A DNA stretch of 6,837 nucleotides, taken from assembly GCA_002479405.1 (NCBI GenBank), contig DLMX01000100.1:1-6837 (forward strand), given 5' to 3'. This document shows positions 1-6,837 of the stretch, piece by piece. The position numbers and the translations under genes were made by a program. The notes under the pieces were generated by a model. That model saw nothing but the letters and a program-made list of their open reading frames with translations. It was not told the origin of the DNA and did no database searches. The stretch's first letter is position 1, and each line of letters starts with the position of its first letter. This DNA comes from Methylophilaceae bacterium UBA7525. GTDB lineage: Bacteria > Pseudomonadota > Gammaproteobacteria > Burkholderiales > Methylophilaceae.

Positions 1-2331
<2,331 letters not shown>

Positions 2332-2373
2332 TCAGGTACTCTCAAGATGCGGCGGGACTTGCATAAGATGTGA

Positions 2374-2379
2374 ATTATA
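2374..2379 (-). promoter_or_regulatory. Candidate -10 element of a metH promoter
   Basis: The minus strand carries a perfect TATAAT here, 42 bases upstream of the metH ATG, which would place transcription start near 2367 and give a leader of about 36 nt. No good -35 hexamer sits 16-18 bp upstream, so an activator may be needed or the match may be chance. The element abuts the T-run of the preceding terminator. I see no room for a cobalamin or SAM riboswitch in the 116 bp gap. Confidence 0.35.
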
Positions 2380-2403
2380 AAACAGAAAGGCGGGCATTGC
2401 CCG
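2379..2403 (-). terminator. Probable rho-independent terminator after the VIT-family gene
   Basis: Reading the minus strand, a 5-bp GC stem (CGGGC, loop AAT, GCCCG, 2403 to 2391) is followed within two bases by TTTCTGTTTT. It lies about 45 bases beyond the stop codon of the VIT-family gene and before metH. This suggests that the ubiK-comM-VIT transcript ends here and metH is transcribed separately. The stem is short and the T-run is interrupted, so termination may be partial. Confidence 0.55.
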
Positions 2404-2447
2404 TCAGAACCATGCATGGGATGCCGGTCAGATTTGCGGCTAGCCTA

Positions 2448-3491
2448 TCAGGCGAGGGAAACACCGACCAGCGCACCGATCAGATAGGTCAGCCCGCCGG
2501 CAGCCGCTCCGATCAACAACATGCGTATGCCGCCATACCAGGGACTCCTGCCGCTGAACAGGGATAGCACAGCTCCAACGCCGAACAGGGCCGCGCCAGT
2601 GAGTACCATGGTCACCGGCAATGCATTCGGACCGTGTCCAAAAATATAGGGTAGCAAAGGGATTAATCCGCCCACAATAAAAGACAGGAAAGATGAAATG
2701 GCAGCCACCCAGGGGGAACCGAGTTCATCCGGATTCAGGCCGAGCTCTTCCCGCGTAAGCGTATCCAGACCCAACTCGGGATCTGCGATCATCCTGGCAG
2801 CCAGTGCCTTTGCCTCTTCCGCCTGCATGCCACGCGCCATATAAATCAACATCAGCTCGTGCGCCTCTTCTTCAGGATATTGCGCCAGCTCTTCGCGTTC
2901 CAGATGGATCTGATGCTCGAACATCTCGCGTTGCGAGCGCATGGAAACATATTCGCCGGCCGCCATGGAAAAAGCCCCGGCCATCAGACCGGCGACCCCT
3001 GTCAGCAGGATGATCTGCTGGTCGGCAGCGGCGCCAGCCACGCCCAATACCAGACATGCCACGGAAACCAGACCATCATTCACGCCGAACACAGCAGCCC
3101 GCAAACCGCCGCTATTGCTGACGCCCTGATGGCTGGCACCGACCTCCTCAACATTGACAGGAAGCGGATGATAACCGGGGCTGCGCTTGCTGGAATATAT
3201 TGAAAGGCCGCGTATCTTGGTCGCTGCCAGTATGGGCTTGATACGGCCGGGTCCAAATAACCGGATCAATAACGCCACGATACTGACTCGAATGCTCGGG
3301 CGATAAGCCGGCATCTGCATGCCTGTCTTACGCGCCTCCTCTTCCCACAATCCGGCCTGTTTGCCGGCTTCGGCTCCCAGTTGGACAAACAGGCTTCGCC
3401 GGTCGGCCTGGCGCTCCTTACCTGCAATCACCTGATACAGGTAGGCCGAATGCTTCTCTTCCAGCCAGCTTGCGAGATATGGGTTTTTCAT
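2448..3491 (-). CDS. VIT1/CCC1-family iron/manganese transporter with N-terminal ferritin-like domain
   Basis: This 347-residue protein probably moves Fe2+ or Mn2+ across the inner membrane; the family includes yeast CCC1 and plant VIT1. Residues about 130-347 form the transporter, with five likely membrane segments (about 131-155, 159-182, 261-283, 291-313, 322-344). The first carries the signature RAAVFGVNDGLVS with its conserved Asp (D139), and the second AGAFSMAAGEYVS (M176, E180). Residues about 188-258 are a soluble, Glu-rich helical insert matching the family's cytosolic metal-binding domain. Residues 1-125 resemble the rubrerythrin-like (MbfA-type) domain fused to VIT in some bacteria, but several metal ligands appear lost (see findings). 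The start ATG overlaps the comM stop in a TGATG arrangement, implying translational coupling. A GTG at 3494 is an alternative start one codon longer. A GGA lies about 8 bases upstream. Family is secure; the substrate is inferred. Confidence 0.88.
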   Translation of the reverse strand: MKNPYLASWLEEKHSAYLYQVIAGKERQADRRSLFVQLGAEAGKQAGLWEEEARKTGMQMPAYRPSIRVSIVALLIRLFGPGRIKPILAATKIRGLSIYSSKRSPGYHPLPVNVEEVGASHQGVSNSGGLRAAVFGVNDGLVSVACLVLGVAGAAADQQIILLTGVAGLMAGAFSMAAGEYVSMRSQREMFEHQIHLEREELAQYPEEEAHELMLIYMARGMQAEEAKALAARMIADPELGLDTLTREELGLNPDELGSPWVAAISSFLSFIVGGLIPLLPYIFGHGPNALPVTMVLTGAALFGVGAVLSLFSGRSPWYGGIRMLLIGAAAGGLTYLIGALVGVSLA

Positions 3492-4993
3492 CACGAATTT
3501 CCGAACCGCCGATACTGGATCGCTTCAGCAATGTGTGCAGGTTTGATGTTGGTCTCGCTCGCCAGGTCTGCGATAGAACGCGCCACCTTGAGGATGCGGT
3601 GATAAGCACGCGCCGACAGATCGAGTTTACTGATCGCCTGTTTCAGCAACGTCAGTCCGGCCTCATCCGCCACGCAGAACTGCTCGATCTCCTTGCTGCC
3701 CAGCAGATCGTTCGACTTGCCCTGCCGCTCCATCTGCTTCGCCCTCGCCTGTTCCACACGCCGGCGCACCAGCTCACTGGCCTCACCGCCGGCTTGAGTC
3801 GTCAGCTCATCCTCTTTCAGCGCAGGCACTTCTATATGCAGGTCGATACGATCCAGCAGCGGGCCTGATATCTTTGCACGATAGCGTGCGACCTGATCCG
3901 GTGTGCAGCGGCACTTGTTGTTATGGTGCCCCAGATAGCCGCAAGGGCAAGGGTTCATTGCGGCAATCAGCTGAAACCGTGCCGGAAAATCCGCCTGCCG
4001 CGCTGCACGCGATATCGTGATATGGCCGGATTCCAACGGTTCACGCAGCACCTCCAGCACCTTGCGATCAAACTCTGGCAACTCATCCAGGAACAGCACA
4101 CCGTGATGCGCCAGCGAGATCTCACCCGGCCGCGGAATACCACCACCGCCAACCAGCGCCACTCCGGAAGCCGTATGGTGTGGGGAACGGAAAGCCCTGC
4201 GACCCCAGGCCTCAGCACGAAAACTGTTGTTCAGTGACTGAATTGCCGCCGATTCCAGGGACTCCCGCTCGGTCATCGCCGGCAGAATGCCGGGAAATCT
4301 CGCAGCCAACATGGACTTGCCCGTACCCGGCGGACCAGACATCAGCACACTGTGGCCACCGGCTGCAGCAATCTCCAGCGCACGCTTGGGCATGGACTGC
4401 CCCTTGACCTCACTGAAATCAGGATAACTGCAAGCCCTGGACCGGGCATCGCCTTGCAAACGCACCAACTCGGCATGACCGCTCAGATGTGCACAGACTT
4501 CCAACAGAGAATTGGCGGGCAGGATAACGGCATCCTGCACCAATGCCGCCTCTGACGCACTGCTTTGGGGCAGAATGAAAGCGCGCGGGTTTTGCCGGTT
4601 CTGCATCAGATTCACCGTCATCGCCAAAGCGCCGCGCACCGGCCGCAACTCTCCTGTCAGCGCCAGTTCACCTGCGATCTCATAATGCTCAAGAGCGCTT
4701 GCCGGAATCTGGCCGGAAGCGGCGAGAATACCCAGCGCGATCGGCAGATCATACCTGCCGCTCTCTTTTGGCAGATCAGCCGGGGCCAGATTGACCGTGA
4801 TACGACGGGCCGGAAACTCGAACTGCGAAGTCTGCAGGGCGGCACGCACGCGATCCTTGCTTTCTTTCACCTCGGCTTCAGGCAAACCGACGATGGTGAA
4901 ACTCGGCAATCCATTGGCTAGATGCACCTCTACCACCACTTCCGGTGCATCCATCCCGGCCAAGGCCCTGCTATGAATAACTGCCAGACTCAC
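3491..4993 (-). CDS. comM: ComM/YifB-family AAA+ ATPase (Mg-chelatase-like DNA helicase)
   Basis: ComM is a hexameric helicase that drives branch migration of incoming single-stranded DNA during natural transformation; the family was long annotated as a magnesium-chelatase subunit. The 500-residue length is normal. Residues about 20-140 are the N-terminal ChlI/Lon-protease-like fold (ANGLPSFTIVGLPEAEVKES at 26-45). The AAA+ core spans about 190-396, with Walker A GPPGTGKS at 220-227, Walker B GVLFLDE at 298-304, sensor-1 asparagine in AAMNPCPCG (N347) and the LLDRIDLHIEVP motif at 379-390. C349, C351, C361 and C363 form the cysteine cluster typical of YifB/ComM and could bind metal. The C-terminal Mg_chelatase_C domain covers about 404-497. 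The start is GTG at 4993, chosen because SLAVIHSRAL matches the family N-terminus; upstream Shine-Dalgarno is weak. It begins 12 bases after ubiK, and its stop overlaps the next start. Every catalytic motif appears intact. Confidence 0.96.
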   Translation of the reverse strand: MSLAVIHSRALAGMDAPEVVVEVHLANGLPSFTIVGLPEAEVKESKDRVRAALQTSQFEFPARRITVNLAPADLPKESGRYDLPIALGILAASGQIPASALEHYEIAGELALTGELRPVRGALAMTVNLMQNRQNPRAFILPQSSASEAALVQDAVILPANSLLEVCAHLSGHAELVRLQGDARSRACSYPDFSEVKGQSMPKRALEIAAAGGHSVLMSGPPGTGKSMLAARFPGILPAMTERESLESAAIQSLNNSFRAEAWGRRAFRSPHHTASGVALVGGGGIPRPGEISLAHHGVLFLDELPEFDRKVLEVLREPLESGHITISRAARQADFPARFQLIAAMNPCPCGYLGHHNNKCRCTPDQVARYRAKISGPLLDRIDLHIEVPALKEDELTTQAGGEASELVRRRVEQARAKQMERQGKSNDLLGSKEIEQFCVADEAGLTLLKQAISKLDLSARAYHRILKVARSIADLASETNIKPAHIAEAIQYRRFGNS

Positions 4994-5005
4994 AACGGCA
5001 CGACT

Positions 5006-5254
5006 TTATTTGTTGTTTTTCTGCAACAAAACTTCTAATTCATCGAGTCTGTTTTCTAGTAGCACCAGCTTTTCCCTTGTACGCCGCAACAGATCAGCCT
5101 GCACGTCAAATTCCTCCCGATTCACCAGTTCCAACTTGGTGAACGCGCCCTGTAACAGTGCACGCAAATTTTTTTCTGCATCCGCCGCCGGCCCTGAGGA
5201 AGCCATCTCTCTGATTTTTCTTGATAAATCATCAAGAACTTGCGTGTTAATCAT
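5006..5254 (-). CDS. ubiK: Ubiquinone biosynthesis accessory factor UbiK (YqiC/BMFP family)
   Basis: UbiK assists the late, oxygen-dependent steps of ubiquinone synthesis through the Ubi complex and lipid interaction; in E. coli it pairs with UbiJ. This 82-residue protein has an N-terminal amphipathic helix (MINTQVLDDLSRKIREM) and an alanine/glutamate-rich middle. The family hallmark LELVNREEFDVQ is at 41-52. A C-terminal coiled coil, about 53-79, probably drives trimerisation. The ATG at 5254 is preferred because it matches the family start and has a strong GGAGA six bases upstream. An in-frame GTG at 5278 would add eight residues but lacks such a site. It is the first gene of the minus-strand unit and is divergent from torF. 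No confident promoter is visible. A weak candidate is TTTAAT at 5284-5279, with a poor -35 (TGTGCA) 17 bp upstream. Confidence 0.9.
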   Translation of the reverse strand: MINTQVLDDLSRKIREMASSGPAADAEKNLRALLQGAFTKLELVNREEFDVQADLLRRTREKLVLLENRLDELEVLLQKNNK

Positions 5255-5259
5255 GGTTT

Positions 5260-5264
5260 TCTCC
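5260..5264 (-). promoter_or_regulatory. Ribosome binding site that fixes the ubiK start
   Basis: The minus strand reads GGAGA here, with a suitable spacer before the ATG at 5254. No comparable site precedes the GTG at 5278, so this decides the shorter, 82-residue form of UbiK. Confidence 0.75.
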
Positions 5265-5283
5265 GTGTTTTTCGACACATTAA

Positions 5284-5300
5284 AGCAGGATTTTGGTGCA
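5284..5300 (+). promoter_or_regulatory. Candidate weaker NtrC-binding site
   Basis: AGCAGGATTTTGGTGCA agrees at 13 of 17 positions with the textbook NtrC site TGCACCATATTGGTGCA. The right half (GGTGCA) is perfect and the left half degraded. Its centre is 33 bp, about three helical turns, from the stronger site at 5317-5333. That resembles the tandem enhancer of enteric glnA and favours cooperative binding. By itself the match would be weak; the spacing is what supports it. Confidence 0.45.
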
Positions 5301-5316
5301 TTGCACAGCCATCTTT

Positions 5317-5333
5317 TGCACTGATTTAGTGCA
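5317..5333 (+). promoter_or_regulatory. NtrC (NRI) enhancer site upstream of torF-glnK-amtB
   Basis: TGCACTGATTTAGTGCA is an inverted repeat with the exact TGCAC-N7-GTGCA architecture of NtrC sites, and the symmetry extends to 9-bp arms (5314-5322 and 5328-5336). Its centre lies about 129 bp upstream of the transcription start predicted from the sigma-54 element, a usual enhancer distance. NtrC phosphorylated under nitrogen limitation would bind here and contact RNA polymerase by looping. Downstream glnK and amtB, known NtrC targets in other proteobacteria, strengthen the reading. Confidence 0.8.
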
Positions 5334-5350
5334 AAAAACCAATGTAAACA

Positions 5351-5389
5351 ATAACATAATTTTATTTATTTATTAAAAATTTTATTTTA
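5351..5389 (+). other. Very AT-rich spacer between enhancer and promoter
   Basis: Only one of these 39 bases is G or C, in runs of T and A. It sits exactly between the NtrC sites and the sigma-54 promoter, where IHF or intrinsic curvature normally helps bend the DNA. I did not find a convincing IHF consensus, so a bending role is inferred from composition and position only. Confidence 0.4.
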
Positions 5390-5427
5390 GCATCATAACC
5401 TCATGTTTTTTATCTTGTTGGCTTATC

Positions 5428-5444
5428 TGGCATGAGTGTTGCTT
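5428..5444 (+). promoter_or_regulatory. Sigma-54 (RpoN) promoter of the torF-glnK-amtB operon
   Basis: TGGCATGAGTGTTGCTT matches the -24/-12 consensus TGGCACG-N4-TTGCW with one substitution (T for the second C of TGGCAC). The invariant GG (5429-5430) and GC (5441-5442) have the required 10 bp between them. Transcription would start near 5454, leaving a leader of about 56 nt before torF. NtrC-type sites lie upstream at the expected distance. Such promoters are silent without an enhancer-binding activator, so the operon should be tightly nitrogen-regulated. Confidence 0.85.
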
Positions 5445-5509
5445 CGAGTTTCGTTGCTTAATTTGTTTCATCCGTACTACTTGTTTTTTATCTTTTGAAA
5501 GGAAATACC

Positions 5510-6289
5510 ATGCGTAAATCGCTAATTCTGGCAGCCGTCATCGGCACTTTTGCAGCCTCCAATGTTGCAATCGCTGATGATGCCGCTACCGCAGCTCCAG
5601 AATCCCCGCACAGCTTCTCCTATAACATCGGGCTCTACAGCCAGTACATTTTCCGCGGCCTGACCCAGACTGGCGAAGAGCCTGCACTGCAAGGTGGTGT
5701 TGATTACGCTCATTCCAGCGGTTTTTATGTTGGCGCATGGGCTTCCAACATCAGCTGGCTGGAAGATGCCGACGCTTATGACAACTCCAGTCTGGAAGTC
5801 GACATCTACGGTGGCTATGCCGCCGAGATCGGCGACACCGGTATCGGCTACGACGTCGGTGTGTTGCAATACCTCTATCCTGGCGACAAGAAGAGTGGCG
5901 TCAAGGCAGCTGAAACTACAGAAGTCTACGGTAGCCTGAGCTACGGCTGGGTTAGCGGCAAACTGTCTGTCGTCGTTTCTGATGGCGCCTTCGGTTTCGA
6001 CAATGCAGATGGCTCCACCTACACCGAATTGAATGCCGACATCCCACTTCCATGGTACGGCCTGACGCTATCCGGTCACATTGGCTACTCTGACTTCACC
6101 GGCAAGGGCAACAGTGATTTCGATTACACCGACTGGAAGCTTGGCCTTTCCAAATCCTGGGATAATGGTGTCGACGTCGGTGGCTTCTATACTGCTACTG
6201 ATACCAAGGGCAAGGCTCGCTGGACGGATGCTTCCGGCCAACACCTGGCCAATGATCAATTCGTAGTCTATGTTTCCAAATCCTTCTAA
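5510..6289 (+). CDS. torF: TorF-family putative outer-membrane porin
   Basis: This 259-residue protein is predicted to form a small outer-membrane beta barrel; solute specificity is unknown. A Sec signal peptide is clear: MRKS, a hydrophobic core, and likely cleavage after NVAIA near residue 22. The family signature follows, with YIFRGLTQT (46-54), QGGVDYAHSSGFY (61-73) and WASNISW (77-83). The rest alternates polar and aromatic or aliphatic residues in strand-like stretches. The chain ends in FVVYVSKSF, and a terminal Phe is the usual BAM recognition signal. The ATG at 5510 is chosen because AAGGA lies six bases upstream. An in-frame TTG at 5495 would add MKGNT and put the Shine-Dalgarno inside the gene. 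It is the first gene after the sigma-54 promoter and lies 76 bases before glnK, so it should be induced by nitrogen starvation. A role in admitting a nitrogen source is plausible but inferred from context. Confidence 0.87.
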   Translation: MRKSLILAAVIGTFAASNVAIADDAATAAPESPHSFSYNIGLYSQYIFRGLTQTGEEPALQGGVDYAHSSGFYVGAWASNISWLEDADAYDNSSLEVDIYGGYAAEIGDTGIGYDVGVLQYLYPGDKKSGVKAAETTEVYGSLSYGWVSGKLSVVVSDGAFGFDNADGSTYTELNADIPLPWYGLTLSGHIGYSDFTGKGNSDFDYTDWKLGLSKSWDNGVDVGGFYTATDTKGKARWTDASGQHLANDQFVVYVSKSF

Positions 6290-6304
6290 TCGAAGATAGC
6301 AAGC

Positions 6305-6340
6305 GAGTGGCTGAGTAGCCAAGCAACCTGCCAGCCACTC
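6305..6340 (+). other. Perfect 9-bp inverted repeat between torF and glnK (RNA hairpin)
   Basis: GAGTGGCTG (6305-6313) and CAGCCACTC (6332-6340) are exact inverted repeats around an 18-nt loop. A competing small hairpin, TGGCT-GAGT-AGCCA (6308-6321), uses the same left arm and cannot form at the same time. Only TTAAAT follows, so this is not a strong intrinsic terminator. It more likely stabilises or processes the mRNA, or lowers read-through from the porin gene into glnK. Function is inferred. Confidence 0.6.
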
Positions 6341-6365
6341 TTAAATACTCAATCAGGAGACCAAC

Positions 6366-6704
6366 ATGAAATTCGTATCCGCGATCATCAAGCCGTTCAA
6401 GCTTGACGAGGTACGTGAAGCTCTCTCCGCCATCGGCGTACAGGGCATCACTGTCACTGAAGTAAAAGGATTTGGACGTCAGAAAGGCCACACCGAGCTG
6501 TACCGTGGCGCTGAATATGTCGTCGACTTTCTGCCCAAGGTCAAACTGGAAGTCGCTGTTCCAGATGACATGGTAGACCAGGTTGTCGAAGCCATCGAGA
6601 AATCCGCCACCACCGGCAAGATCGGTGATGGCAAGATTTTTGTCTTCAATCTCGAGCAAGTTTACCGTATCCGTACCGGCGAAACCGGTCCGGACGCGCT
6701 CTAA
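6366..6704 (+). CDS. glnK: PII nitrogen regulatory protein (GlnK type)
   Basis: PII is a trimeric cytoplasmic sensor that binds ATP/ADP and 2-oxoglutarate and is modified by GlnD; GlnK forms plug the AmtB ammonium channel when nitrogen is plentiful. The 112-residue length is standard. The T-loop spans about 37-55 and contains the uridylylation tyrosine Y51 in GAEYVVDFLPK. The B-loop nucleotide-binding motif TGKIGDGKIFV is at 83-93, and R101 and R103 near the end are typical ligand contacts. The C-terminal GETGPDAL is characteristic. The start at 6366 has AGGAGA five bases upstream. The amtB start lies ten bases after its stop, the classic glnK-amtB pair, which is why I call GlnK rather than GlnB. 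No separate promoter is evident in the 76-base gap, so transcription probably comes from the sigma-54 promoter ahead of torF. All signature residues are present. Confidence 0.95.
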   Translation: MKFVSAIIKPFKLDEVREALSAIGVQGITVTEVKGFGRQKGHTELYRGAEYVVDFLPKVKLEVAVPDDMVDQVVEAIEKSATTGKIGDGKIFVFNLEQVYRIRTGETGPDAL

Positions 6705-6714
6705 GGGGACCGCC

Positions 6715-6837
6715 ATGAAAAAGCTTTTATCCATGATCGCTCTGGTGAGTATGCTGGGCTTCAATGGCCTCAGCTTCGCCGAAGAAGAAATGCCCGTAGA
6801 AGAAATGGCCACGGAAGTTGAAATGGTCGTTGAAGAA
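6715..6837 (+). CDS. amtB: Ammonium transporter, N-terminal 41 residues (partial at window edge)
   Basis: AmtB is a trimeric inner-membrane channel for ammonium/ammonia, gated by GlnK. Only the first 41 codons are inside the window. They encode a signal peptide (MKKLLSMIALVSMLGFNGLSFA, likely cut after residue 22), then a very acidic stretch in which 9 of 19 residues are Glu. Many proteobacterial AmtB precursors have a cleaved signal peptide and a low-complexity periplasmic leader before the first channel helix, so this fits, although the diagnostic membrane motifs are off the edge. The call therefore rests mainly on position. It starts ten bases after glnK, with AAGGGGA overlapping the glnK stop as ribosome binding site. 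Co-transcription with glnK and likely translational proximity are clear. A different secreted protein cannot be fully excluded. Confidence 0.75.
   Translation, partial: MKKLLSMIALVSMLGFNGLSFAEEEMPVEEMATEVEMVVEE

Noticed and set aside
2410..2419. Perfect 10-bp palindrome CCATGCATGG
   Set aside because: Short, inside a terminator-proximal spacer, with no known operator match and no second copy; chance is sufficient.
2332..2447. Possible SAM or cobalamin riboswitch ahead of metH
   Set aside because: The gap is about 116 bp, part of it a terminator, and I see no B12-box or SAM-box features. The predicted leader is only about 36 nt.
3491..4993. Magnesium chelatase subunit for chlorophyll synthesis
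   Set aside because: The N-terminal Lon-like domain, the cysteine cluster NPCPCG...CRC and the ComM-type N-terminus identify YifB/ComM; no other chelatase subunit is nearby.
5010..5324. Plus-strand frame antisense to ubiK
   Set aside because: Serine/phenylalanine-rich low-complexity product, opposite a well-matched UbiK; it is a shadow of the coiled-coil codons.
5438..5459. Direct repeat GTTGCTT suggesting a second sigma-54 -12 element
   Set aside because: The second copy (5453-5459) has no GG at the required distance upstream; only the first copy forms a valid -24/-12 pair.
6195..6812. Minus-strand open frame of 205 codons opposite the end of torF, glnK and amtB
   Set aside because: It runs across two clear genes and their intergenic gap on the other strand, and has no recognisable motif or ribosome binding site.

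Overview
The window looks like ordinary chromosome from a proteobacterium, most likely a betaproteobacterium. Coding G+C is moderately high, the intergenic DNA is AT-rich, and a torF-type porin gene, glnK and amtB lie next to ubiK and comM, an order I recall from that class. A Nitrosomonadales or Gallionella-like source is possible, but I cannot fix the genus from sequence alone.

Layout. Positions 1-2331 (minus strand) hold the first 777 codons of metH, the cobalamin-dependent methionine synthase, cut by the window edge at the start of its B12-binding domain. A gap of about 116 bp follows, holding a probable terminator and a candidate metH promoter. Positions 2448-5254 (minus strand) form a tight three-gene unit transcribed in the order ubiK, comM, VIT-family transporter gene. 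ubiK encodes a small ubiquinone-synthesis accessory factor and comM a hexameric AAA+ DNA helicase of natural transformation. The third gene encodes a VIT1/CCC1-type membrane transporter with an N-terminal ferritin-like segment.

An AT-rich divergent regulatory region lies at 5255-5509. It carries a near-consensus sigma-54 promoter (5428-5444) and an NtrC-type palindrome (5317-5333), with a weaker second NtrC-like site 33 bp further upstream. Downstream on the plus strand come torF (outer-membrane porin), glnK (PII signal protein) and the start of amtB (ammonium transporter).

How the genes work together. The plus-strand genes read as a nitrogen-limitation regulon. NtrC and sigma-54 would switch on an outer-membrane channel, an inner-membrane ammonium channel and the PII protein that gates that channel. 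The inclusion of the porin as first gene is the least understood part. The minus-strand genes are housekeeping or accessory functions with no obvious shared pathway.

I found no CRISPR array, mobile element, tRNA or rRNA. The observations most worth following are the sigma-54/NtrC-controlled porin-glnK-amtB operon, the apparent composition break inside metH at a domain boundary, and the degenerate ferritin-like domain on the VIT transporter.
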